This document shows positions 1-9,052 of a DNA stretch of 38,858 nucleotides, piece by piece. The stretch covers positions 1 through 38,858 of the forward strand of contig SLJK01000105.1 of the NCBI GenBank assembly GCA_007135125.1. The letters run 5' to 3'. The first letter of the stretch is position 1, and each line of letters opens with the position of its first letter. The position numbers and the translations under genes were made by a program. Origin of the DNA: Syntrophomonadaceae bacterium (lineage in GTDB: Bacteria > Bacillota > Dethiobacteria > DTU022 > UBA8154). A model generated the notes under the pieces. It saw only the letters and a program-made list of their open reading frames with translations, ran no database searches and was not told the DNA's origin.

Positions 1-2
1 AT

Positions 3-305
3 TTGCAGGGTTATTTTGGGGTAGAGATTTCCAGGGAAAAGGCCAGAGTTGGTGGAGGTTCTATGCCACTGGTTTCCCTGCCCAGTTGCCAGGTCAGCCT
101 AAAACCTGTCAGTCTGAGCGGAGAAGCTGTGGCGGAAAGGCTGCGCACGGCCAAGTCACCTGTGCTTTGTCGTATACGTAAGGGACAAGTTTTGCTTGAT
201 CTGCGCTCTATACAGGAAGATGAAGATGAACTGCTTGCGGAAACAGTGGTAGAAGTTTTGGAAACTGTTGTACCACCAGAAAAGGAGAAAGAGAAAGAAC
301 AATGA
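3..305 (+). CDS. selA: L-seryl-tRNA(Sec) selenium transferase, C-terminal fragment (gene begins upstream of window)
   Basis: C-terminal SelA-like sequence (GGGSMPLVSLPS...LRTAKSPVLCRIRKGQVLLDLRSIQEDE); stop codon overlaps the selB ATG. Confidence 0.85.
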   Translation: MQGYFGVEISREKARVGGGSMPLVSLPSCQVSLKPVSLSGEAVAERLRTAKSPVLCRIRKGQVLLDLRSIQEDEDELLAETVVEVLETVVPPEKEKEKEQ

Positions 306-2197
306 TTATCGGTACCGCTGGACATGTAGATCATGGCAAGACAGAGCTGATACGAGCATTGACGGGCATAGACACGGACCGCCTTCGGGAAGAAAAAGAA
401 AGGGGCATTTCTATTGATCTCGGCTTTGCTCCTTTCAACTTAACAGACGGTCGCGTAGTGGGAGTTGTGGATGTCCCTGGCCATGAAAAATTTATCCATA
501 ATATGCTGGCCGGTGTGGGCGGTCTGGACCTAGTCCTTCTGGTGATAGATGCTGCAGAAGGAGTAATGCCTCAGACCAGGGAGCACCTTGATATCCTGGA
601 GTTGTTGCAGGTTAAAAGGGGACTGGTCGTTATCACAAAAATGGACCTGGTAGAAAAAGAATGGCTGGAGATGGTGGAAGAAGAGGTCCGGGAAGTTATG
701 GAAGGAAGTTTTCTGGCAGATGCACCGATTTACTTTGTTTCTTCCGTTACTAAGGAGGGTATTGAAGAGCTCAGGCAAGCCATTGAGGAAATTGCCGCTG
801 CAGTCCCAGGAAAAGATAGCGAAGCTCCCCTGCGTATCCCTTTGGACAGGGTTTTTTCAGTTTCCGGGTTTGGTACAGTTATTACTGGGACCTTATTAAG
901 TGGAAAAGTTAGGACCGGCCAGACAGTGGAGCTGCTCCCTCCGGGGAAAGAGTTTAGAGTAAGGGGAGTACAGGTGCACGGAGAAATGGTAGAGAAAGCA
1001 GAGGCCGGACAGAGGGTGGCCTTAAATCTGGTAGGCCTGGAGAAGGCAGAGGTAATAAGAGGCAGTGTAATAGCTGACCCCGGCTTTTTCTGTTTGACTC
1101 GTTTCTGCGACACAAAACTGAAAATGCTTTCCACTGCTGCAAGACCACTGACCAACATGTCACCGGTCCACTTTTACCTCGGCACTGCCAGGGTGGTAGC
1201 ACGTACGCTTCTCCTGGGCAGTGAGGAATTAAAGCCTGGTCAAGAGGGGTTTGTTCAGTGTCGTCTGGATAGGCCTCTGGTAGCTCATAGGGGAGATCGT
1301 TTTATTATACGTTCTTATTCTCCAATGATAACTATTGGCGGAGGCATTATTCTTGATGAAAACCCTCGGCGCCATAAGAGGTTTCGGGGTGATGTTTTAG
1401 GTAACCTGGAGCAGCTGGAAAAAGAAGATCTTTCCTTTGTTTTGCAGAGGTTAAAGGAAAAAGGTGTTGCTACCCTGGAAGCTCTTTCCCAAAGAACGAA
1501 AATTGGTCCGGGACAACTGCAGAAAATGCTAAATGAAGCTGTCCAAAGAGGCGATGTTGTCTTAATAGGGGGCTTTTTTAGCACTCCTGAAATCGTCCGG
1601 GAGTGGGAATCTGCGGTTATAGAAGAGCTGGAACGTTTCCACAGGGAAAGACCTCTGCAACCTGGTCTGCAAAAAGCAAGTTTAGCTGGAGCTCTTCCAT
1701 ATAAATTGACAGGAAAAGCTTATGACGAATTACTGAAACATATTGAAGAAAAGGGACTGTTGGTACTTAAAGGAGATCTCGTCCTTAAGAGCGACTTTAC
1801 ACCGCGCCCTTCAGCGGCGCAGGAAAAAAAGATAGTAGAAATCCTAGAAATTTTTGCGCAGGGAGATTTGAACCCACCGTCACTGAAAGAAATCTGGGAA
1901 AAATTTGGTTTTAAAAAAGAGGAGGTTGAAAACCTGGTATACTACATGGTTGAAGAAGGGCACCTGATGAAAATTACAGAAGAATTCTATCTGCATAAAG
2001 ACACTTACAGCAGATGTTTGCAGGCATTAATAGACTTCTTTCAAAACCACGAAAGCATAACACTGGGCCAGTACCGCGATCTGCTGCAGACTTCTCGCAG
2101 GCGAGCTCAGGCACTGTTGGAACATTTTGATGGTTGTAAATACACTCGGCGGCAGGGTGATGAGAGGGTGCCTTTGAGGTTGCCCCGCGGGGAATAG
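302..2197 (+). CDS. selB: Selenocysteine-specific elongation factor SelB
   Basis: GTPase motifs GHVDHGKT, DVPGHEKF, TKMDL; EF-Tu-like domains followed by C-terminal winged-helix repeats; adjacent to selA. Confidence 0.95.
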   Translation: MIIGTAGHVDHGKTELIRALTGIDTDRLREEKERGISIDLGFAPFNLTDGRVVGVVDVPGHEKFIHNMLAGVGGLDLVLLVIDAAEGVMPQTREHLDILELLQVKRGLVVITKMDLVEKEWLEMVEEEVREVMEGSFLADAPIYFVSSVTKEGIEELRQAIEEIAAAVPGKDSEAPLRIPLDRVFSVSGFGTVITGTLLSGKVRTGQTVELLPPGKEFRVRGVQVHGEMVEKAEAGQRVALNLVGLEKAEVIRGSVIADPGFFCLTRFCDTKLKMLSTAARPLTNMSPVHFYLGTARVVARTLLLGSEELKPGQEGFVQCRLDRPLVAHRGDRFIIRSYSPMITIGGGIILDENPRRHKRFRGDVLGNLEQLEKEDLSFVLQRLKEKGVATLEALSQRTKIGPGQLQKMLNEAVQRGDVVLIGGFFSTPEIVREWESAVIEELERFHRERPLQPGLQKASLAGALPYKLTGKAYDELLKHIEEKGLLVLKGDLVLKSDFTPRPSAAQEKKIVEILEIFAQGDLNPPSLKEIWEKFGFKKEEVENLVYYMVEEGHLMKITEEFYLHKDTYSRCLQALIDFFQNHESITLGQYRDLLQTSRRRAQALLEHFDGCKYTRRQGDERVPLRLPRGE

Positions 2198-2343
2198 AAG
2201 TTTTGTGAGGAAAGAGTTTCTTATTGAAGAAGGCTTGCAATAAATTTATTTTTAAAAGAAGGATTTTTTTTGGGAAGTGTCGAAGACAAAATTATGGGTT
2301 TAACCCCGTAGTGTTCTTCTTGTTGCTCTATATGTGGCGTTTG

Positions 2344-2358
2344 CAGTGTTTTACACTG
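2344..2358. promoter_or_regulatory. Perfect inverted repeat CAGTGT-TTT-ACACTG, candidate operator upstream of the Hdr/Etf/Flx operon
   Basis: 6-bp perfect arms with 3-nt spacer in an AT-rich intergenic region. Confidence 0.35.
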
Positions 2359-2413
2359 TATTAATTTTAAAAAATGACAGGAATATTTACTACCAACAGA
2401 AAGGGAGGTGTAT

Positions 2414-2491
2414 ATGTCCTTTAAACGTTTGTTTGTTAGAAACGGGGTAAAAGTAAACCTCGAGTTTTTGCTGTACGACAGGATATTTTAA
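2414..2491 (+). CDS. Possible 25-aa small protein or leader peptide MSFKRLFVRNGVKVNLEFLLYDRIF
   Basis: ATG preceded by strong Shine-Dalgarno (AAGGGAGGTG), in-frame TAA; no recognised homologue. Confidence 0.35.
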   Translation: MSFKRLFVRNGVKVNLEFLLYDRIF

Positions 2492-2523
2492 TCCCGGGAT
2501 GATGCCAATTCCTTAAGTGAGGT

Positions 2524-3666
2524 ATGAAGATGAACACAGAACTGCAGAACTTTATCGAAAAGTATGATTTGTACGGTTGCATTCAATGCGGAAGATGTAC
2601 GGGGGGCTGTCCCGTAACCGTTCGCACAAATTTGAATGTGCGTCGTTTCGTTTATGATTCTATTGATGAGGATGCCTTGGAAGAACTTGCCAAATTACCT
2701 GAAATATGGGATTGTACTGCCTGCAGCACCTGTGCTGTAAGGTGCCCCAAGGGATTGAAGCCTTTAGAGGTATTGATTGGCCTGCGTGGCATATTGGTCT
2801 TGGAAGGACAGGTTGAGCCCACCGTCAGGGATGCCCTGGAGAGTATCTTTCGCGAAGGGAATCCGTGGAGCAAGGCGAGAGCTACGCGCTCCGACTGGAT
2901 GGAAGGGCTCGATGTAAAAGTAGCTGACCCCGAGACAGAGGTAGAAAACCTCATTTTTGTTTGCTGTACTGTGGTTTATGATCCCAGGGTACAGGTTACT
3001 GTAAAGAATCTTGTTAAAATACTGAACAAGGCAGACGTTGATTATGCCTTTGTGGGGGATGATGAGTCCTGCTGTGCCAGTGAGGCTTTTAACCTTGGCG
3101 AAGAAGAGCTTTTTGAGATGATGGTGGAAGATAATACGGAGCTTCTTAACAGCTTCAAAGCAAAAAGAATAGTTACTATTTCTCCTCACTGCTTTAATGC
3201 TTTTAAAAAGCAGTATCCCGATCTTAAGGCAGAAGTACTACATTATACTCAACTTATAGGTGAACTTTTGGAGGATAAAAAGCTGGAGTTTACCAAGGAA
3301 TTACCGCAGAAGATCGTCTTTCACGATCCCTGTTTCCTGGGCAAACAAAATGATGTTTACGACGAACCGCGCTTTGTTTTAAGCCAGATTCCAGGTGCCG
3401 AACTTGTAGAGTTCGAGCGCAACAAGGAGCGCAGTCTCTGCTGTGAAGGCGGAGGAGGAAAAATGTGGGTGGAATCAGATTCAAAGCTGGAGCGTCTTGC
3501 AGAAACACGTGTCAAAGATGCCCATGCACTTGGTGCCGATGTGCTTGCCGCAGCTTGTCCTTTCTGTATACTCACCTTGGATGATGCTCTTAAAGCGAAG
3601 GGGTTCGAGGAAGAAATGAAAGTGTCAGAGATACTGGAAATTATCGGAGATCTGTTGGAAGAGTAG
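2524..3666 (+). CDS. Soluble HdrD-like (fused HdrC-HdrB) Fe-S protein: N-terminal 4Fe-4S pair plus two CCG domains
   Basis: CIQCGRCTGGCP and CTACSTCAVRCP ferredoxin motifs; CCG-type motifs FVCC..ESCC..SPHC and HDPC..LCCEGGGG..ACPFC; no obvious transmembrane segment. Confidence 0.88.
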   Translation: MKMNTELQNFIEKYDLYGCIQCGRCTGGCPVTVRTNLNVRRFVYDSIDEDALEELAKLPEIWDCTACSTCAVRCPKGLKPLEVLIGLRGILVLEGQVEPTVRDALESIFREGNPWSKARATRSDWMEGLDVKVADPETEVENLIFVCCTVVYDPRVQVTVKNLVKILNKADVDYAFVGDDESCCASEAFNLGEEELFEMMVEDNTELLNSFKAKRIVTISPHCFNAFKKQYPDLKAEVLHYTQLIGELLEDKKLEFTKELPQKIVFHDPCFLGKQNDVYDEPRFVLSQIPGAELVEFERNKERSLCCEGGGGKMWVESDSKLERLAETRVKDAHALGADVLAAACPFCILTLDDALKAKGFEEEMKVSEILEIIGDLLEE

Positions 3667-3688
3667 CGGTTTTAGAAACTGCTGTAGC

Positions 3689-3713
3689 GGAACAGAAAGT
3701 TCCAGGTTTTTTT
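3689..3713 (+). terminator. Short hairpin plus T-tract, possible weak or partial terminator between hdrCB-like gene and etfB
   Basis: GGAAC-AGAAA-GTTCC stem followed closely by TTTTTTT. Confidence 0.35.
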
Positions 3714-3754
3714 AGAAAAAGTAATGCCAAATCGTTGTAGGAGGTGGAAAGTTT

Positions 3755-4543
3755 ATGAATACTTTTGTTTGTGTTAAAAGAGTTCCAGATACCTCTGAAG
3801 CAGAGGTAAAGGTTGATGCCACGGAGAAAGATGTTGATAGCAGTAAGTTTTCTTTTGATATTAATGATGCTGATAACTACGCCGTGGAAGAAGCAGTCCA
3901 GATCAAAGAGGCCCAGGGGGGCACTGTGCAGGTTCTGTGCTGTGGGCCACAGGATGCCGATATGATGATTCGCATGGCCCTGGCTAAGGGTGGCGATAGT
4001 GCTATGCGCATTGATGACCCGCGGATCAATTTTTCTGATCCTCTTCAGGTCGCAAAGGTTCTAGCTGCAGCCATTAAAGAACAAGAGTATGATCTGGTGT
4101 TGACCGGCTGTTGGGCTGATGATGATGGTTTTATGGCTGTTGGCGTGGCGCTTGCTGAGGAACTTGGCATACCGCATGCTGCTATGGTCAAGAAGGTTGA
4201 AGTAGAGGACGGAAAAGTTAAGGCGCACCGGGAACTTGAGGGTGGCATTTCAGAGGTGGTAGAGATTACACTGCCTGCCGTGCTTACAATCCAAACCGGT
4301 ATAAATGAACCTCGTTATGCACCAATAAGAGGGATCAGGCAGGCCCAAAAGAAAGAACTCAAAGTCTTGAAGTTGGATGATCTGGGAATTTCTGAAGAAG
4401 AAGTAAGTGAGGATAGTTCTTTGATAGAACTGAAACGATTTTACATTCCTGAAGTAGAGTCCAAAGCGGAAATTATCGAAGGTGAACCGGAAGAAAAAGC
4501 TGAAAAATTGGCTGAGAAGATGGTGAAAGGGGGTCTCATCTAA
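3755..4543 (+). CDS. etfB: Electron transfer flavoprotein beta subunit (divergent)
   Basis: VKRVPDT N-terminus, YAVEEAVQIKE, INEPRYAPIRGIRQAQKK signature; overlaps etfA start. Confidence 0.92.
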   Translation: MNTFVCVKRVPDTSEAEVKVDATEKDVDSSKFSFDINDADNYAVEEAVQIKEAQGGTVQVLCCGPQDADMMIRMALAKGGDSAMRIDDPRINFSDPLQVAKVLAAAIKEQEYDLVLTGCWADDDGFMAVGVALAEELGIPHAAMVKKVEVEDGKVKAHRELEGGISEVVEITLPAVLTIQTGINEPRYAPIRGIRQAQKKELKVLKLDDLGISEEEVSEDSSLIELKRFYIPEVESKAEIIEGEPEEKAEKLAEKMVKGGLI

Positions 4544-5517
4544 TGAGCAATATCTTTGTTTTGGTTGAACATCGTCAAGGAGAATTACGTGATATTACCC
4601 TGGAAATGCTCACGAAAGCTTCCCAGCTTGCCGAAAAGACAGGTGGAGAAACGGTAGCGCTTCTTCTGGGTAACGGTGTGGATTCTCATGCGGAAAAACT
4701 GACAGGATATAGTGATAAGGTTCTCTATATGGATGACCCTCTTTTTGAGGATTATAATTCCGAAAAGTACCAAAAAGCTTTGGTGGCGTTCTTTAAAGAG
4801 CAGAAGCCTTACCTGGTTATGATGGGGCATACAGCCCAGGGTGTTGACCTGGCCCCTGCCCTTGCGGTTGAACTGAAAATGCCTTTTGTAACGGATGTTA
4901 TTGATTTGGAATATGTTGACGATAAGCTGCAACCTTTGCGCCAATACTACGGGGGCAAGGTAAATGCTGAGTTTAGCTTCAAAGGTGAGCCTCCGTATCT
5001 GGTTACTTTTCGCGAAGCCACCCTGGAAGTTCCTGAGCCTTTCAAATCAGGAAAAGTGGAAAAAATCGACTCGCCCCTTAAAGAGGATATTGATTACCGT
5101 AAATTCCTGGAATACATTGAGGCAGAAGTTGGCGATGTTGATATAACCCAGTCAGAAATTCTGGTAGCTGTTGGACGTGGTGTTAAGGAAGAAAAAAATA
5201 TGGCCATGATCGAAGAATTGGCCAGCGCCATTAAAGCTGATATCTGCGCTTCACGCGCCGCCACTGATGCGGGCTGGCTTCCCCATGACCGCCAGGTGGG
5301 TACTTCCGGCAAGACGGTAAAGCCCAAGCTATATATTGCGATCGGTATTTCAGGGGCTTTCCAGCACCTCGCTGGCATGAAAGGTGCCAAGACTATTATT
5401 GCTATTAATAAAGACCCGGAAGCCCCCATTTTTGCCGAAGCTGATTACGCAATTATTGACGACCTGTTTAAAGTGGTTCCCAAATTGACGGAAAAACTGC
5501 AAGAGCTGCGGGGTTAA
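4543..5517 (+). CDS. etfA: Electron transfer flavoprotein alpha subunit
   Basis: FAD-binding signature SRAATDAGW..RQVGTSGKTVKPKLYIAIGISGAFQHLAGM..AINKDPEAPIFAEADY. Confidence 0.95.
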   Translation: MSNIFVLVEHRQGELRDITLEMLTKASQLAEKTGGETVALLLGNGVDSHAEKLTGYSDKVLYMDDPLFEDYNSEKYQKALVAFFKEQKPYLVMMGHTAQGVDLAPALAVELKMPFVTDVIDLEYVDDKLQPLRQYYGGKVNAEFSFKGEPPYLVTFREATLEVPEPFKSGKVEKIDSPLKEDIDYRKFLEYIEAEVGDVDITQSEILVAVGRGVKEEKNMAMIEELASAIKADICASRAATDAGWLPHDRQVGTSGKTVKPKLYIAIGISGAFQHLAGMKGAKTIIAINKDPEAPIFAEADYAIIDDLFKVVPKLTEKLQELRG

Positions 5518-5620
5518 GAATTAGCAGTCGCCTTATATTTTGATTGTTATAGGGGAAAAACTGACAGAGTATATACAACTGATTTTGCAGTTAAACCATG
5601 TTGGAGGATGAAAGAAGCCT

Positions 5621-7624
5621 ATGAACAATAATAAACCTAAGATTGGTGTGTATGTTTGTCACTGTGGCGTTAATATCGCCAAGACAGTTGATATTGAGGC
5701 TGTACGGAGTTATGCCGAAAGTTTACCGTATGTCAAGGTAGCTCGCAACTATTCTTATATGTGTTCAGATCCGGGGCAGCTTCTTATTAAAGAAGATATT
5801 GCCGAGGAAGGATTGAATCGCATTGTAGTAGCTTCCTGTTCGCCCCGTATGCACGAACTCACTTTTCGTAAAACCCTGGCTGAAGGTGGTTTGAACCCGT
5901 ATTACCTGGAGATGGCCAATATAAGGGAACAATGCTCCTGGGTTCATGAGGATTCTGAAGAGGCCACTTCCAAGGCAAGAAAATTGGTTGCAGCGGCAGT
6001 AGCCAAGGCCAGATTACTGGAACCGCTGGAAGAAAAAGAGGTGGAGGTAGAGCCCGCTACACTCATAATTGGCGGGGGAATTGCCGGGATACAGGCTGCC
6101 TTGGATATCGCCGGGGCAGGCTTCAAGGTCTATGTGGTAGAAAAAACACCCTCTGTTGGCGGAAAAATGTCCCAGCTTGACAAAACATTCCCCACCCTTG
6201 ACTGCTCTGCTTGCATTCTTACTCCCAAAATGGTAGATGTGGCCAGCCATCCTAACATCGAGCTTTTAACCTATTCCCAGGTGGAGGATGTTCAGGGTTA
6301 TGTGGGTAATTTTGAAGTAAAAGTGCGCAAAAAAGCACGCTATGTAGATATTGACAAATGTACTGGTTGTGGTATTTGTGCACAGGAGTGTCGTCTGGCA
6401 GGAAGGATACCAAGCGAGTACGAAGCAGGGATAGGTAAAAGGGGTGCCATCTACCTTCCTTTTCCACAGGCTGTTCCTGCCAAGTTTACTATTGACCCCG
6501 AGAGCTGTCTCTATTTGACCAGAGGAAAATGCGGGAAAGAGCCCAAATGCGTAGAGCATTGTTCTTTGGGAGCTATAGATTTTGAGCAGCAGGATGAATT
6601 TGTAGAATTTAAAGTGGGAGCCATTATTGTAGCTACCGGTTACGACGTTTTTGATGCTTCGCGGAAGCCGGAGTATGGCTACCAGGACTATGATAATGTT
6701 CTAACTTCATTGGAGTTGGAAAGGCTTGTGTCTGCTTCCGGTCCAACGGGAGGAGAAATTGTTTTGGGGAAAGGAGAAGAGGCCTTTGTCCCCAAGGAAG
6801 TCGCTTTTATACAGTGTGTTGGCTCACGGGACGCGAGCTGCGGAAATGAATACTGTTCCCGAGTGTGCTGCATGTATACGGCCAAGCTTGCCCACCTTAT
6901 AAAAGAGAAAGTGCCTGATTCTAACGTGAGGGTTTACTATATGGATGTCAGGGCTTTTGGCAAGGGTTTTGAAGAGTTTTATGACCGGGTTCGCCGGGAA
7001 GGGGTGCGTTATATCCGTGGCAATCCTTCCGAGGTTTTTAAACGAGATGGTAAGTTGGTGGTCAAGGCAGAGGACACTTTAACCGCTAAACCCCTGGAGG
7101 ACGAAGTTGATATGGTGGTTCTTTCCGTGGGGTTGGAACCACGCAAAGATACCAGGGAGATAATCGATTTGCTTAGGCTTTCCCAGTCATCCGACCGTTT
7201 TTATCTGGAAGCCCATCCCAAGCTGGCCCCTGTAGATACTGCCACTGATGGGGTTTATCTGGCTGGTTGCGCTCAGGGACCCAAAGATATCCCTGATACT
7301 GTGGCCCAGGCAAAAGGTGCCGCATCATCGGCCTTGATTCTTCTTGCCAGCGGCAAAGTTAATATACAGGCCCAGATTTCTGTAGTGAACGAGGCTACAT
7401 GCCGTGGCTGTGGTTATTGTGTCGAAATATGTCCGTACGGAGCCATTGAAATGGGGGAAGTTAACCGTTTTGGCCATATTGTTTCGGTGGCCAAAGTTAA
7501 TGAAGCTCTCTGCAAGGGTTGCGGTGCCTGTGTGGCCGGTTGCTTCTCCGGTTCTATTCAGCAAAAGTCTTTTAAAGACAGACAGATTCTGCCGCAAATT
7601 GCTGTACTGGGGGTTGTAAAATGA
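5621..7624 (+). CDS. hdrA: Heterodisulfide reductase subunit A-like flavoprotein (HdrA)
   Basis: FAD motif IIGGGIAGIQAALDIA, CTGCGICAQEC, AFIQCVGSRD...YCSRVCCMY, two C-terminal 4Fe-4S motifs CRGCGYCVEICP and CKGCGACVAGC. Confidence 0.95.
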   Translation: MNNNKPKIGVYVCHCGVNIAKTVDIEAVRSYAESLPYVKVARNYSYMCSDPGQLLIKEDIAEEGLNRIVVASCSPRMHELTFRKTLAEGGLNPYYLEMANIREQCSWVHEDSEEATSKARKLVAAAVAKARLLEPLEEKEVEVEPATLIIGGGIAGIQAALDIAGAGFKVYVVEKTPSVGGKMSQLDKTFPTLDCSACILTPKMVDVASHPNIELLTYSQVEDVQGYVGNFEVKVRKKARYVDIDKCTGCGICAQECRLAGRIPSEYEAGIGKRGAIYLPFPQAVPAKFTIDPESCLYLTRGKCGKEPKCVEHCSLGAIDFEQQDEFVEFKVGAIIVATGYDVFDASRKPEYGYQDYDNVLTSLELERLVSASGPTGGEIVLGKGEEAFVPKEVAFIQCVGSRDASCGNEYCSRVCCMYTAKLAHLIKEKVPDSNVRVYYMDVRAFGKGFEEFYDRVRREGVRYIRGNPSEVFKRDGKLVVKAEDTLTAKPLEDEVDMVVLSVGLEPRKDTREIIDLLRLSQSSDRFYLEAHPKLAPVDTATDGVYLAGCAQGPKDIPDTVAQAKGAASSALILLASGKVNIQAQISVVNEATCRGCGYCVEICPYGAIEMGEVNRFGHIVSVAKVNEALCKGCGACVAGCFSGSIQQKSFKDRQILPQIAVLGVVK

Positions 7625-8052
7625 GCGAGCAATATGAACCCAACATAGTAGCCTTTTTGTGCAATTGGTGCTCTTATGCAGGAGCAGACCTGGCCGGTAC
7701 CAGTAGGGTGCACTATACCTCGAATCTTAATGTGATAAGGGTAATGTGTTCAGGCCGTGTAAATCCTCTTTTTGCTGTAAATGCTTTGCAGCAGGGAGCT
7801 GATGGCGTTCTGGTTTCTGGCTGCCATCCCGGAGATTGTCATTACATGGAAGGAAATTACTATGCGCGTCGCAGGTTTGCCCTGATGCGTGAGTTATTGG
7901 AATTTATTGGGGTGGAGCCCGAGCGCTTCAATATGAGCTGGGTTTCCGCTTCTGAGGGTGCCAAATGGAAAGATGTGGTAGAGGAAGTGGTCGAAAAAGC
8001 AAGGAAAGTTGGACCCTTTGACCAGTTCCGTAGAAATAAGATAAACTGGTAG
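7621..8052 (+). CDS. flxD: MvhD/FlxD-family [2Fe-2S] electron transfer protein
   Basis: FLCNWCSYAGADLAGTSR, MCSGRV, SGCHPGDCHYMEGNYYARRR motifs; start overlaps hdrA stop. Confidence 0.92.
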   Translation: MSEQYEPNIVAFLCNWCSYAGADLAGTSRVHYTSNLNVIRVMCSGRVNPLFAVNALQQGADGVLVSGCHPGDCHYMEGNYYARRRFALMRELLEFIGVEPERFNMSWVSASEGAKWKDVVEEVVEKARKVGPFDQFRRNKINW

Positions 8053-8066
8053 AGGAGGAGGATCGC

Positions 8067-9050
8067 TTGGTAGACCTGGAAAAACTTAGAAATGCAGCAA
8101 AAGAGATCGTCTCACAGGACGATGTTAAGTATCTAATCGGCTGGAGAGATGGAACTTTTGGTTTTCGTATATCTCCTCATTTTATGGAGAGCCCTGAAGA
8201 GGCCGACAAGCTTATCTTTTCCCCGTTGTGCACAAATAATCTGGCGACCTATCTTACCATGGCCGAGAAACTTCCGATTCCAAGGGGAGAAGAGCCAGAC
8301 AGACGCAAGGTAGCTGTGATGGTTAAAGGCTGTGACAGCCGTGCTGTTGTTCAGCAGCTGGTAGAACAAGGGACAAATAGGGAAGAGGTATATATTATCG
8401 GTTGTCCCTGTGAGGGCGTGGTAGATATTAAGAAAATTGAGAAAAAGTTCCCTGATGTTTTGGAGTCAGTGGAGGCTCGTTGGGAAAATGGACAAATCGT
8501 CTTGAAACTGCCGGGAGGTGAGCAATCTTTTCCACGTGAAGAGGTATTAGCCCAAAAATGTCTTACCTGTCGCTATCCCAATCCTGTGCTGGCTGATACT
8601 GTGCTCTGGGACGAAGTAGAAGTACTGGGTGTTGAGGAATACGAGGACGTTAAAGAACTAGAAGGCATGGATTCTAAGGAGAGGTGGGCTTACTGGCAGG
8701 ACAAGATCTCGAATTGTATTAGATGCTATTCTTGCCGTAATGTGTGCCCCATGTGTTATTGTGAGGACTGTGTGTTGGAGCGTTTAAATCCCACCTGGAT
8801 GTTTCGCTCGGTCAACGTTGCAGAGAATACAGCTTATCAACTGGCCAGAGCCTTTCATTTGGCGGGGCGCTGTATTGAATGTGGTGAATGTGAGCGGGTG
8901 TGCCCAGTGGATATTCCCCTTATGAAGCTTAACAGGAAGTTGTATAAAGAGGTTCAAGAGGACTTTCAATTTGAACCCGGGCTGGATCCCGAGTCCAAAC
9001 CACTGCAGGCCAGTTACCGACCTGACGATAAAGAAGACTTCATTCTCTAG
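8067..9050 (+). CDS. 4Fe-4S dicluster Fe-S protein, FlxC-like subunit
   Basis: CIRCYSCRNVCPMCYC and CIECGECERVCPVDIPL; VKGCDSRAV and CLTCRYPNP Cys-rich motifs; position in flx cluster. Exact B/C subunit naming uncertain. Confidence 0.8.
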   Translation: MVDLEKLRNAAKEIVSQDDVKYLIGWRDGTFGFRISPHFMESPEEADKLIFSPLCTNNLATYLTMAEKLPIPRGEEPDRRKVAVMVKGCDSRAVVQQLVEQGTNREEVYIIGCPCEGVVDIKKIEKKFPDVLESVEARWENGQIVLKLPGGEQSFPREEVLAQKCLTCRYPNPVLADTVLWDEVEVLGVEEYEDVKELEGMDSKERWAYWQDKISNCIRCYSCRNVCPMCYCEDCVLERLNPTWMFRSVNVAENTAYQLARAFHLAGRCIECGECERVCPVDIPLMKLNRKLYKEVQEDFQFEPGLDPESKPLQASYRPDDKEDFIL

Positions 9051-9052
9051 AG

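Noticed and set aside
2198-2523. tRNA-Sec (selC) next to selAB
   Set aside because: No long acceptor arm, CCA end or cloverleaf could be assembled in this gap
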